A DNA stretch of 64,000 nucleotides, taken from Melieria omissa (lineage: Eukaryota > Arthropoda > Insecta > Diptera > Ulidiidae). The notes under the pieces were generated by a model that searched no databases, was not told the origin of the DNA, and saw only the letters and a list, made by a program, of their open reading frames with translations. The translations under genes were made by a program, and so were the position numbers. The first letter of the stretch is position 1. Each line of letters opens with the position of its first letter. The stretch spans positions 107,145,486 to 107,209,485 of the forward strand of contig OZ020269.1 of the NCBI GenBank assembly GCA_963971225.1, read 5' to 3'. Shown here piece by piece: positions 1-10,365 of this stretch.

Positions 1-3000
1 TGTATTGCTGCCTGGCTGTCGGTGTAAATAGTGATGTCCCTGTAGGATATCATATTAACTCTGAGCCAGGCAGCTGCCTGGCTAATGGCCGTGAGTTCGG
101 CTTGGAAAACGCTGCAATGATCCGGTAGTCGGAATGATAGTCTGAGGTCCTGGTTTTTGCAGTATACACCGCAGCCGACCTTTTCATTCATCTTTGAGCC
201 GTCTGTGTAGAAGGTGGCCATATTGTAGGCCTCTTCTGGCAGCTCTCGGTTCTCCCATTCGTCCCTAGAAGGGATCTTAGCACTAAAAAGTGGTTTTGAT
301 AGTGGTTTGGGGATAGTATAGTCAATCTCCGTTACATTGCATGGAATTCTGTTGACAATGGTAGCGTGTCCTACATCGGTTCTTGGCCATGGTAGTATCG
401 CGTTGAGTCTAGCCGCGGAACAACTCGCCACAAACTCACCATATACATATGTCTATGGGGGGCAAGTGGAGAAGGGTTTCCAGGGCTTTGGTTGACGTCG
501 TCTTGATGGCTCCTGTGATAAGCAGGGCTGCCATCCTTTGGACCTTGGTAAGCTGGCTCACGTATGTGGACTTGCTCAGGGCTGTCCACCAGACTGTGAC
601 GCCAAACGTGAGGATTGGCCTAATTACCGCAGTGTAGAGCCAGTGAATGGCTCGCGGTTTTAGTCCCCAGCTTCTGCTGATAGCCCTTTTACACATGTAA
701 AGGGCTGTTGTTGCCTTCTGGATTCGGTTTTCAATGTTAGGTTTCCAGGTTAGCTTCCGATCTAGGATGGTGCCTAAGAACTTGACTTTGTCCGTGGGTC
801 GGAGGAGAGTGCCATTTAGAATGGGTGGGCTGAACCGCGGAATTATATGCTTCTTCGTGAAAAGTATAAGTTCCGTCTTTGCAGCGTTAACACCCAGTCC
901 GCAGCCCCTCGCCCACGACGAGAGTGTATTTAGAGCCCCCTGAATGAGGTCACTCAAAGTCTCGACAAACTTCCCTGATACCAGGAGAGCGATGTTGTCA
1001 GCGTACGCCACCACGTGGCAATTCGATGCCGATAGCCTCATGATTAGAGGATTGACTGTAAGATTCCAGAGCAGGGGCGATAGTACCCCACCCTGGGGGG
1101 TACCTCTCGACACAAATCGGATGACTCTGGTGTCGCCAAGCTCTGTAAAGATTTCCCTCCTTCTCAGGAGGTTGCCGATCAAGCATATTAGCCGTTTATT
1201 TAGCTTCAGGTCGGTCAAAGCCGCTATAGTAGCTTCCGGCTGAATGTTGTTGAAGGCTCCTTCTATATCGAGGAAAGCCGCCAGCGTATATTCCTTGAGT
1301 GAAAGTGACCTCTCCACTCTATGGACCAGGTCATGGAGAGCCGTCTCTGTGGACTTGCCCTTAGTGTATGCATGCTGGAGTTCCGAGATTCCGCGAGCGT
1401 CAATTGTCTGGCGAATGTAGGAATCCAGCAGTTTTTCTAGAGTTTTCAGGAGAAAGGAAGTTAGGCTTATCGGCCGAAAGTCCCTTGCGGTGATATGGCA
1501 ACTTCTTCCCCCTTTGGGGATGAAGACTACTTTCGCTCTGTTCCATTTTCGTGGTACGTAGGCGAGTCCAATGCATGCCTTAAAGATCTTGATTAACCAA
1601 GGAGCTAGCAGGGTCCTTGCCTGCTTCAGTTCCTCTGGCGTGATTCCGTCTGGACCCGGTGCTTTATGCGAGTCCAGGCTGTCGATGGCCCAGTTCAGAT
1701 TCTCTGTACTTATTGCGGTATCGCTAAAGTCATGGTCTGATGGTGCGTCTGGATCGGTACACTCTACCGGAGAGACAGTGTTACCCGGAAAGTGTGTGTC
1801 GGTAAGGAGCTCAAGGGTTTCAGAGCTCGAGCTGGTCCAATCTCCATCTGTGGTTTGTATTGAACCCAAATACGTTGGACTAGTTGATAGGATTCTTCGA
1901 AGCCTGCTGATATCCGATACGTTCTCGACGTTCTCGCAGTAGGCCGACCATGAATTGTGTTTGGCAGATCTGAGTTCGCGCTTGTAGCGTCGAAGGGCCT
2001 CCTTGTAGGATGGCCAGTTATTGTCTGCCTTAGCCCTGTTGAAGAGCTTCCTGCACTCTCGTCGCAAATCAGCGATTTGCGTTGTCCACCAGTGTGGTTT
2101 GGGCTTGCCCCTAGGTATGACCCTAGGGCAAGAAGACTCGGAGGCCTTATTGCAGGCCGTAGTAACAATCTCCACCAGAGCCTCCAGCTCGCCCGTCGAG
2201 CAGGGTGCTGTAGGTTCAGGCGGTTGGAGATTGTGAAGAAGAATTTGCCTATAATTGTCCCAATCCATCAGCCTCAAGTTTCTGAAGGGGTGTGGTTTCG
2301 GGACCAGTACGTTTATGCTAAATAGTATGTAGTTATGGTCTGAGAAAGAGATGTCATTGGACACCTTCCAGTGGCGGACCACATCGGCGTGGTCCTCCGA
2401 AACCAGAGTGATGTGTAGAACCTCCCTTCTGGTAGCCGTCACGAAAGTGGGCTCCCGACCAATATTACATATATAAAGATCAGATGCGAGAATGAAATCA
2501 AAAAGAGACTCACCTCTGTCGTTGGTGTCCGTACTGCCCCACATCTGGTGGTGGGCATTCGCGTCCGCGCCTATCACCAGGATCGCGCCGTCTTTGCGGG
2601 CTTCTTTGGTCGCTGCTTGGACTTCCGGCGCCGGTACCATCATGTGGTCATGGGCCATGTAGGCGGAGAGAATCCAGACTGGCTTTCTGCCTTGCTCTAG
2701 GCAAATGGCAGTGGAGTCGCTGTTGCTAAATTTGGAAAGGAAGAACAATTTTAGTTTCCTACAAATTAAAATGCACGATCTGGGTCGGCCATTACCTTGG
2801 GTGTAGACCACAGTGTGTGTGGAGGAGCCTAACCCGCAAACCCTGTCGGCTACCGTCCAGGGCTCTTGGATTAGGACAATGTCCTCCCCCCTTTGATGTA
2901 GGTGGAGGGCGAGGGCGGCCGAGGCCGCTTTAGATCGGTGCAGATTGATCTGCACCACCTGGATCGTCCGTGGGTCCGGTTTGCTTGGCACTGATGACAG

Positions 3001-3051
3001 TCGTGTCAGCATCCTCTGGCTCAGAGGCCAGAAGATCGTCTTCGTCGCCAT
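1..3051 (-). pseudogene. LINE ORF2: endonuclease, reverse transcriptase, RNase H (frameshifted, partial)
   Basis: Reads from ATG at 3051 for 871 codons to a stop at 436-438. Residues about 30-250 are an APE-type endonuclease (motifs LIQEPW, GADANAHH, SDHNYI). Residues about 480-740 are the reverse transcriptase (FRPISLTSFLLKTLEKLL, FLDIEGAFNNI, GTPQGGVLSPLLWN). The box usually YADD reads YADN (residue 686, codon 994-996), and the endonuclease motif usually containing I/L-D-I/V-T reads LHIT (His 213, codon 2413-2415). After the stop, the next frame continues without a stop to position 1 and encodes an RNase H fold with Asp (201-203), Glu (96-98) and Asp (18-20) in FYTDGS, QAELTA and YTDSQA. 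The break is therefore a single frameshift near 441-453, best explained by loss of two bases in an AT run. The start overlaps ORF1. The protein as encoded here should not be active. Confidence 0.9.
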
Positions 3052-4378
3052 CAGCGTTCCATCTGCCGAAAAAGCGACCCACCATGGACGAGACGGATTG
3101 CGTGTCGGAATCGGACTGCATTTCGCAGTCCGTCCCCGAGGGGTGGCGTTCGAAGGCCGGAGTGTCGCGTTTTTCTACCGCGGCGTCAGACGATGTCTTC
3201 GCTGCATCCAGCTCATCTTTCCGGTACAACTTCAGTACAGTGGAGCTGAAGCCGTAGCTGATGACGCCGCCTCTTGCGGTCAGGGGGGCTATCGTTTCCT
3301 CGTTCAGGATGACGGTGGCGCACCTGGACTTCCCTTTGGCCTCGCTGACCCTCACTACCTTCCAATCGCTGGTAGGTAGGTTCGGGTTGCTCAGCTGGAG
3401 GAGTTCCAGGATCTCTTCCGGTTTCGATGGCTCCGCTGGAATCCAGGCCCTTGATCTGGGCCGATGCGGGATCTCGCTCTTCGGGACTACCTGGAGGTTA
3501 GCCCCTGGCCAGATCTCGCCTACCTCAGCTATCGCCAGCTTCAGCAGCATTGCAGAGCGTTCATCGGCGCACGCCATAAGTTTAATGTGGCCCTGGTGCC
3601 AGTCGGCGTCGCAACATTCAGGAGCTGGGCCGGGATTCTTCAAGAGAATACCTTTATACCCTTTGCAGAGGCTAATCTCCACTGATCTCCACTTATCTGG
3701 AGAAATAAACCCGTCAGGATGTCCCTTGTCCAGGATCGCCATCATAAGATGATCCTTCAGGAACTCACTGTAGGCCTTGCCTGGCTGTCGAGATGGTTTT
3801 GCCCTCTTGGGAGCATTTACCACCTCGTCAGAAGACCTCTGTCTCTTGGTAGCCACCGGCTGTCGGCCTCCGTGTTTCGCTAGGATCGACTCCGCCCATG
3901 CGAGCGATTCTCGTTCCGTTGTGGAGCGATCCTTTTCAGGGATCGCGGTGATTTTGGCGACTAGCTTGGTTGCCGCTCTTTTATCCCGGTAGGCCCTCAC
4001 GGAAGGCTTCACCTTGGTGGGAGGCCTAGAGGTGCCAGGCCGCTCGGTGGCGAGTGCGGGGGTGGGAGCGACAGTTCGCGTTGTCGGAACTGAGTCCGTC
4101 GCGGGATTAGCTGCAACGGGATGAGGCCTGTCAGGACGTCTTCCCTCATAAGGGGATGGCGTGACCTGTTGCGGCTGGGTTTTTGAGGGGGGTCCCTTCG
4201 AGAGGGAAGCCCTGGGTACTGTGCCGTGCCTTAATAGGGGCGGCCTAGTTTTAGGAACCAATCTGCTGGTGCCTTGGCGACTCCTGCTGCTGCAGGGATC
4301 GCCGAGGGTTGGGCGGGGTTTAGTGCCGTGCCCGGCGGCGGGATGCCTCTTATCCGAGGCGGGTGTTGAGGAACTCAT
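2930..4378 (-). CDS. LINE ORF1, Gag-like nucleic-acid-binding protein (482 aa)
   Basis: First open frame of the LINE, in the expected place ahead of ORF2. ORF1 proteins bind the element RNA and form the particle used for retrotransposition. The first 200 residues are rich in Pro, Ser, Arg and Lys and look disordered and basic. Residues about 205-400 form a compact region with WPGANLQVV, RAWIPAEP and LPTSDWKVVRV, resembling the DUF4780 family that I recall from insect LINE ORF1 proteins; this is from memory. The C-terminal 80 residues are acidic. I see no CCHC zinc knuckle, which many related ORF1 proteins have. The start is the first ATG of the frame after the leader. The 3' end overlaps ORF2 by about 122 bases in another frame. 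No stop or frameshift interrupts it. Confidence 0.85.
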   Translation of the reverse strand: MSSSTPASDKRHPAAGHGTKPRPTLGDPCSSRSRQGTSRLVPKTRPPLLRHGTVPRASLSKGPPSKTQPQQVTPSPYEGRRPDRPHPVAANPATDSVPTTRTVAPTPALATERPGTSRPPTKVKPSVRAYRDKRAATKLVAKITAIPEKDRSTTERESLAWAESILAKHGGRQPVATKRQRSSDEVVNAPKRAKPSRQPGKAYSEFLKDHLMMAILDKGHPDGFISPDKWRSVEISLCKGYKGILLKNPGPAPECCDADWHQGHIKLMACADERSAMLLKLAIAEVGEIWPGANLQVVPKSEIPHRPRSRAWIPAEPSKPEEILELLQLSNPNLPTSDWKVVRVSEAKGKSRCATVILNEETIAPLTARGGVISYGFSSTVLKLYRKDELDAAKTSSDAAVEKRDTPAFERHPSGTDCEMQSDSDTQSVSSMVGRFFGRWNADGDEDDLLASEPEDADTTVISAKQTGPTDDPGGADQSAPI

Positions 4379-4785
4379 AACATCTGGTTCGTGCCGACCA
4401 CCTACTAACCCACGAGGGGATTTCGGTGGTCGAAGGAATGGAAGGGGAAGGGTATGTCACCCATGGCAGAGCCCCATGCCATAGGAAGTCCACAGTTACA
4501 GCCGGGGGTGGACAGGTGCCCGGCAGGCAGCCGTTAGAATACAGTCAGTATACTCCTCGACTGCAAACTAACCCTGGGCACGGTGACGCATGACACCCGG
4601 GCTTGAGGAGGGTAGATCTTGGTCTGTACTCGTCGGCTGCCCGTCTGACATGGTTGAACCTACCAGGCGCGATCAAGTCAAGCTTGAGCCGCGCCAGTCA
4701 GCATGGCCAGACCGAGTCTTCGTAACTAAGCCCTCGCACCGCGTCAAGGTGTCTACCGTCGCGAGGGATTTTAAACTTAAGGTTT
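4379..4785 (-). promoter_or_regulatory. LINE 5' untranslated region, presumed internal promoter
   Basis: About 400 bases of G+C-rich sequence between the A+T-rich flank and the ORF1 start. LINEs of this type normally carry an internal RNA polymerase II promoter here. I see no clear core promoter motif, so the role follows from position and family knowledge only. The left limit of the leader is set by the ATG at 4378; the right limit is the composition break near 4770-4790. Confidence 0.6.
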
Positions 4786-4790
4786 TTTAA

Positions 4791-5195
4791 ACTTAAACAC
4801 AATGAAAATGTAATCAAAAGAGACACACGGTGAGTCTTCATTGAGAAGTCGCATTGGTTTATTGAGTGAAAATTTGTAAGAAACAGTTTCATCTGCAGAA
4901 AAGGACTCACAATTCATATTTTTCAGGTCTTCGAATAGAAGTGCTGATTCTTTTGTGCACCTAACCTAACATAACCTAATTTTTCTAAACTTAAACTCAA
5001 TCAAAATGTAATAAAAAGGGGCTCACTGTGGGCTTTAATTAAGAACTCATATTGGTTTTTTGAATGAAAATGTGTAAGAAACAGTTTCATCTGTGTAAAA
5101 GAACTCACGAGAGATATTTTTCAGGTGTCCGAGTGGGAGTACTTCTTTTGTTCACCATAACCTCACCTAATATAACATAACCTAATTTTTCTGAA
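4791..5195. repeat. Two-unit tandem duplication, about 198-bp period
   Basis: Two diverged copies of a block containing GAAACAGTTTCATCTG (at about 4880 and 5078) and ending in CATAACCTAATTTTTCT. The shared order of several landmarks (AATGTAAT, ACTCA, TTTTTCAGGT, ATAACCTAA) shows a true duplication rather than chance low complexity. It lies against the 5' end of the LINE. No coding potential. Confidence 0.7.
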
Positions 5196-5199
5196 CTCA

Positions 5200-7310
5200 A
5201 ATACAAAAGAAAATGTACCAGAATAAAGCTTGAATTACGATTTCTTAAACAAAAAAATTTGAAAAATTGCGACAAGTAATCTTTTCTCAATTAGAAAATC
5301 TCCTTAAAACCAAACTGACAAGAATAAAAAGAACCCGCGGAGTTTCTCAACTGTTTCGAATAATTTAATAATTTTAATTTTAATTTTTCGAATAATTTAA
5401 TAATTTTAATTTAATAATTTATATTTTCGAAGTCGCTGATTACGAATATACAAATTTGTTCGGGTCACCTCTAGTTAGGGTTTTACAAGGTCGTGAAGTT
5501 ACAAGCTACACCCTTATTATGGTCGAACTCATCCTAGTCTAACAATATTGGTATCAAAAGAAGGAGAATTCTGTCTCCAACTCAAATCAAATAATTTTTT
5601 TTAATTATCCTGGCGCAAGGATATAAAAATGTCCTTTTAAAAACGTATACTTTATTATCCTGGAAGTTTTTCTACCAAAAAAAATTCAGTCAGATATTTA
5701 TGCGCTTTTCACAATTTCTACCCTCGCATTGCTGTAACTATTCTCCCATTCAATTTCCCCTAGCTACACTAAGTCCTACATTCATTCCCAGTTTTACGTT
5801 GACGACAATCTAATGACTGCAATAACAATGTTGCGCGTTTACATCAAAAAGCATTTATCCACTTTAATGCAGTCATTGCAATTACCAACTGGATGCACTG
5901 ACATTAGGTGCCATCGAAATCATCAAAAGCCATAAAAATGTAAACCAAGCCGGACACACCCAGCGTCGTCGTCATTGTCGTCGTCGACGAAACCACCAAC
6001 AGCTGCAGCAATTTCTCACCCAAGCGCCGCTGTTGCTGCCGCATTTGTGGCGTCATTGTTGACACGCGCTCAACTTTATTGTCGCGACTTGCAGTTTGGC
6101 GCTGCATACTTGGCGACGCCAACTGCACTCTTTATGCGCCGGTCGACCCACCGCCCGCGCAGTTCAACTGGCTGCCAGTTTTACTATTTTCGTGTTTTCT
6201 ATTTTCACTCAATTTTTTTGTTGCGCTTCCTGTTGTCTATTTTTTCTTTGCATTGAACAAAAGTCAACGAACTTTGAAATGTCCACGCAAGGATGTCGCC
6301 GCAGCGTGTCCATGTGTGTGTGAGTGCGCCTTGCACAAATATTTGTCGCGCTGGGACGTTGTGCTGTGCCATTTCAACTCGCTTATTCTGCTTTTTATCT
6401 CTTCGTATCCGTTGCATATCCGCAGGCGCACACACCCTCGCCGCCCAATACTTGGCGTGTGCAACTTTTCTCTGCTGCCACCCTCGCTCGTTGTCTTCTT
6501 TTTCTTCTCGTTTTTCTTCTATCTGGCGCTACAACTCTGCCAAAGTTATTTATTGTCTGTTTTCTTGCTGTCAGCGTGTCATTTTTTTGCCGCTTCAGAG
6601 TGTCTTTCCGCGTGTACATTGCACTGTTGTTGTTGTTGTTATTGCATTGGCTGAGACAAATTGCATGTTTCACGCACGATAAGAAATTTTCTATGTTTTC
6701 GCAATTGCAAAATAGATTAGACGCATTTTGGCAGCCAAGTTGCCGTTGCTCACCCCGAACCGGCAGAGCGAATTGCGAGGGGTTGGTGCTACTTCCTGTG
6801 CACATAACGGCACTTCCACTGCGGACGGGGGTGAGTGATCAATGTGGAATAATCAGTAAAGTTGCGTGTCCACTCTGTAAGACATCAAGTGATATGTCTT
6901 TTGTTGTTGTTGTCTGCTGTGTTGTGGTTGGTGTGACAAAACTTTGCGATTAGAGCAACGCTGAGACTGTTGACTACAGACTCACTTTGACACGAACACA
7001 GCGACACTTAGCCTCTTAATGTGCAGGAAGAGGAACTTTTTTGGAAGCAGAAAAAATTGTGTACAGCAAAAGCAACTTTTTTGGAAACAAAAGAAAATTG
7101 TGTACAGGAACAGGAATGTTTTTGAAAACAACAAAAATATAAAAATTTGTAATGTGAAGAGATAAGAATTGATTCTTCCATAAAGTTTTGAAATTTTTTC
7201 AGAACATGTTTTTAGTTTTCTGACTGACGGGCTGGACGCTCAAGCGTCAGTAATAGGGTTGCCAAATGAAGCCTTAACACTTGAATGGACCAATGGCCAA
7301 TTCAACTATT
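5200..7310. other. No gene recognised
   Basis: 5200-5900 is A+T-rich unique-looking DNA. 5900-6960 has more G+C, is pyrimidine-rich on the plus strand and contains short GTT runs. Open frames up to about 190 codons occur here in several overlapping frames, but their products are runs of Leu, Phe, Cys and Ser without domains, so I read them as chance. Confidence 0.5.
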
Positions 7311-7311
7311 C

Positions 7312-7451
7312 TTAACCCGGTAGCGCCTAGCGTAACCATATGATCACACTAATAAACATACTTTAAAAATGTGCCGTTTTTCATATTAAATCGCCCAAAA
7401 AATATATTTGCAACATTCGAAAGAGAAAGAAGGCAAGCACATTAGGGTTAA
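7312..7451. mobile_element. Short TTAA-flanked element (possible piggyBac-type MITE)
   Basis: A 132-bp segment runs from CCCGG to AGGG and is bounded on both sides by TTAA (7312-7315 and 7448-7451). PiggyBac-superfamily elements insert at TTAA, duplicate it, and begin with CCC. Only the outermost bases of the two ends match, so this is the weakest of the five candidates in this window. Confidence 0.35.
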
Positions 7452-7777
7452 TTCTCAAAAGGCTTTTGACTTATATCTTCTTCTTCTCTATATATATAAT
7501 TTTTTGTCCTGACTGACGGATTGACTGACTAATTCATTATCGCCCAGCCCAAACCGCTGAAGCTACAAATATGAAATTTGAACTGTATGTACATTTTGAA
7601 AATTGAACCTTCCCTAAGACGGGATTTTTAAAATTCGGGGTGTAAAAGGACAAAACATGGGTTAAGATGTTGTATGAAGAAACGCGATTTAATTGGCCTA
7701 TTGATTTCAAATTTGGTGAAAACACTTCAAATCAAAAATAATTTGACACGTATTTTTTATTTTTTCGAAAATCAAAA

Positions 7778-8350
7778 TAAAGGGTGATCCAACTAGAGGT
7801 ACTTTTTTCAATAACCGTTTTTTGACAGATCACGCGTGAGTCGTGTCCAGCTGTCATATTATTTTTGTTCAGTATTGTTTGGCATTTCATCATGGAAAGA
7901 CTTACGCCTGAAAAACGTTTACAAATCGTTCATCGGTCCATATTTCTTCAAAAATGATGCCGGTGAGAACAGCTAATTTCACGTAATGGGCCGGTCGATT
8001 GGCCACCAAGATCGTGTGATATCACACCGTTAGACTTTTTTCTGTGGGGATAAGTAAAGTCTTAAGTCTATACGGATAAACCCGCTTCGATTCAGGCCTT
8101 GGAGCAAAACATCACGCGTGTCATTCGCCAGTTACCAGTCGAAATGCTCGAACGAGTCATCGAAAATTGGACTCAACGGATGGACCATCTGAGACGTAGC
8201 CGCGGCCAACATTTGAAAGAGATAATCTTCAAAAAATAAATGCCAAAGAATGTTCTTTCGAATGATAATAAACATTCCCCGTTAAATTTTAATTTTCTGT
8301 GTTTTTTTCTTTAAAAAAGTAGGGAACCTCGAAATGGATCACGCTTTATA
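7778..8350 (+). mobile_element. Internally deleted Tc1/mariner-superfamily transposon
   Basis: Inverted ends match: the left end reads AAGGGTGATCCAACTAGAGG, and the right end read backward gives AAAGCGTGATCCATTTCGAGG, both followed by a TACTTTTTT tract. Each abuts TA, the usual target of this superfamily. The transposase frame begins at 7892 (MERLTPEKRLQIV), jumps by deletion near 7935 to GPYFFKNDAG, and jumps again near 7980-8000 to the C-terminal third. That third runs from about 8002 to the stop at 8237-8239 and keeps CDITPLDFFLWG, with the final catalytic Asp at 8033-8035. Two stop codons interrupt it just after FLWG. At about 570 bp it is less than half the size of a complete element and cannot encode an active transposase. 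Confidence 0.85.
7892..8239 (+). pseudogene. Transposase remnant of the deleted Tc1/mariner copy
   Basis: Three surviving pieces of a DDE transposase: the first 13 codons, about 13 central codons (GPYFFKNDAGENS), and about 78 C-terminal codons ending HLKEIIFKK. The helix-turn-helix DNA-binding domain and the first catalytic Asp are gone. Similar C-terminal ends, with RRSRG-QHLKEIIF, are known from insect IS630/Tc1/mariner transposases. Premature stops follow FLWG and KVKS. Confidence 0.8.
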
Positions 8351-8351
8351 A

Positions 8352-8798
8352 CCCTTTCGACCCCAAAGTTTTCTGAGCGCAACTTTACCTATTTGTCATA
8401 TTATTATTACATACATTTTACTGTTATCCCCAAAATAATTTCTAATAATTTGCAGCGATATCAGGGAAAGTATGTGTTCTAATTGAAGTCTACGGATTAG
8501 GAACGTTTGATCAAAACCCTCTTTCTTTAATAATGATTAAATGAAATCCAAAAGTGATAATTTTGTATTTTTTATTAAATATTAAATAATTTTTCTGTAA
8601 TTGAAAAATATTGATTACAAATTTATTTAACCCGTGTTAAGCTAAAATTGTTCAAAAGTAAGCTAGCTCTAGAACTCTAACAAAGAGACACGGCGACTTC
8701 AAATGTTGTGTGCACACTTCTTATGCAAAAGTTTCATGATTTAAATACCAAAAAGTTATATCGAAATACAGGGTAAAATTCGGGGTCGAAAAGGTTAA
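8352..8798 (+). mobile_element. TTAA-flanked MITE, piggyBac type, copy 1
   Basis: A 443-bp non-coding element. Its left end CCCTTTCGACCCCAAA matches the inverted right end CCTTTTCGACCCCGAA. The right boundary is TTAA at 8795-8798. The left TTAA has been altered by the mariner that ends at the same point. A second copy in reverse orientation lies at 10370-10841. Shared interior blocks include CAGCGATATCAG, TTAGAACACA (inverted here), and TTTGATCAAAACCCT. Confidence 0.8.
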
Positions 8799-10365
8799 CG
8801 GGATTAAGGTGCGTATACGGAAAGACTATGAAAAAAAATCATGAACCGATGGGCCTATTGACCTCAAAGTTCGTAAAAACACTTTAAATCAAATATAATT
8901 TGATATGTGTTTCTAATTTTTTTGAAAATCAAAATTGAAAGGAGTGACCCAAGGGTTAAAAGTTCATATAAAGAAACATGGTTTTTTATGCTTTTTGACT
9001 TGAAACTTGGTGAAAGTACTCTTAGTGAGAAATAATTCGACACGTGTTTTTCATTTTTTCGAAAAACAAAACCTAATGGGGTCAACTATGGGTTTAAAAT
9101 TTTTATGGAGAAACAAAATTTATGGGCCTTTTGACATCGAACTTAGTGAAAGCACTAAACATGTGAAATAATTCAACACGTGCTTTTCGTTTTTTGAAAA
9201 TTAAAATCTAACAGGATGAGCCGAGGGTTAAGAGTGTGTAACATAATTTTTTACGCCTTTTGACTTGAAACTTCTTCAAAATACTTTTAGTGAGAAATAA
9301 CTCGACACGTATTTTTCATTTTTTTTTAATGTAAATCTGATTGGGTCAACAATGGGTTAAGAGTCTGTATGGAGAAACAACATTTTATGGGCCTTTTGAC
9401 TTCAAACTTGATGAAAGCACTTCAAATGAGAAATAATTAGATAAGTATTTTTTCTAAAGCATCTGACGGTATAAACAAAGGGTTAAGAAAAACTTGATTT
9501 ATTGCCCTCATTGACTTCAAACTTGAAGCTCATGTAATTCTTCAATACCTTTTCAGATACTGTATTGACCAATTAAAAAGCGTACAAGCATCATTCTACA
9601 GGAACAACAACAATTTTGCAACCAGCAAAACTTCACAACAACAGCAATGTCAAAGTTGTCAGCAACTTTGGTTGGCGCCCAATTCATCAGCAATGCATAA
9701 ATGCGCTAATGATGGGGTAAAACATGATGATGGTAAAAACAACAACAACAACCAAAACAATAACAACAATAATAACCATATAAGGCCAGCCATCAGCGGC
9801 AATTTGCAAATAAGCCGTTGCCATAGAGCCGCAATTGGTGCAGCACATAAATTGCATTGTTGTTGTTGTTGTTGACGTACTTCCCCGAAACAGCGACGCG
9901 CGTATACAGGTTCAGCAGCTAAGGCCAAAAGTCAGCGAGGAGAAGCGTTAAATTTGGCAGCTACGTGACAGCAGCTGGCCGCAGCGGCAATTGTCCAGTC
10001 GAATGACATTGAGTTGAAAACGCTTGGGGAATTGCTTCCTTGAAGGCGGCCACGAAGTGGTAATGAAACGTCGGCTTAATTGTTTTATTCCTTTTTTGTT
10101 GTTGTCCTTTGGGCACTTTTGGGAGCTGACCAACGTTTGATGCCAACAATTGGGGAATCAATTTTAATTTACATTGGCAGCACTGACAGTTGATGTAGTT
10201 GCGCTGCTTAACGGTGCTTTGGTGCGGTAATGACGTGAGAAACATTTTTCAGATCAGATTCTTTGCACTAAATGAAGGCACTGGACACTTAAGGAGGAGC
10301 AGAAATAGATGGGCGTGTAAAATTTCGAAGCGCCAAGGAGAAGCTTTGACTTAAGCAGAGCTTCT
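8799..10365. other. Array continuation, then CAA-rich sequence without genes
   Basis: 8799-9530 is the rest of the 136-bp array. 9600-9900 holds CAA runs (about 9735-9775) and a GTT run (about 9857-9876). 9900-10365 is mixed sequence. The short open frames here are low-complexity or chance. Confidence 0.5.

Larger units (their letters stand above)
1..4785 (-). mobile_element. Non-LTR retrotransposon (LINE), 3' end cut by window edge
   Basis: Minus-strand element with a G+C-rich leader, ORF1, and a long ORF2 encoding endonuclease, reverse transcriptase and the start of RNase H. It copies itself by nicking the target and reverse transcribing its RNA there. The APE endonuclease plus RNase H order is known from the R1, LOA and I group of insect LINEs; I cannot fix the clade by eye. 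ORF1 and 871 codons of ORF2 are uninterrupted, so the copy is fairly young, but it has one frameshift and substitutions at conserved motifs. Base composition changes abruptly near 4770-4790 to A+T-rich flanking DNA, which I take as the 5' end; the exact base is not certain. The 3' UTR and tail lie left of position 1. Confidence 0.9.
7560..9530. repeat. Decayed tandem array, about 136-bp unit, interrupted by nested insertions
   Basis: The landmark TTGACTTCAAACTTGGTGAA, in diverged forms, recurs at about 7701, 8859, 8995, 9131, 9260, 9396 and 9511. Spacings are near 136 (129 and 115 for two of them). Each unit also carries a GGGTTAAG box, AGAAATAATTCGACACGT and a T-rich tract. The large gap from 7701 to 8859 is explained by about 1021 bp of inserted transposon DNA: subtracting it leaves 137 bp. 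The proximal part begins with TGACTGACGGATTGACTGAC followed by a CAGCCCAAACCGCTG block, which resembles a dispersed insect repeat I cannot name with confidence. Confidence 0.8.

Noticed and set aside
6079..6654. 191-codon plus-strand open frame that looks like a membrane protein
   Set aside because: The hydrophobic residues follow from T- and C-rich sequence, other frames over the same bases are equally open, and there is no domain or splice context.
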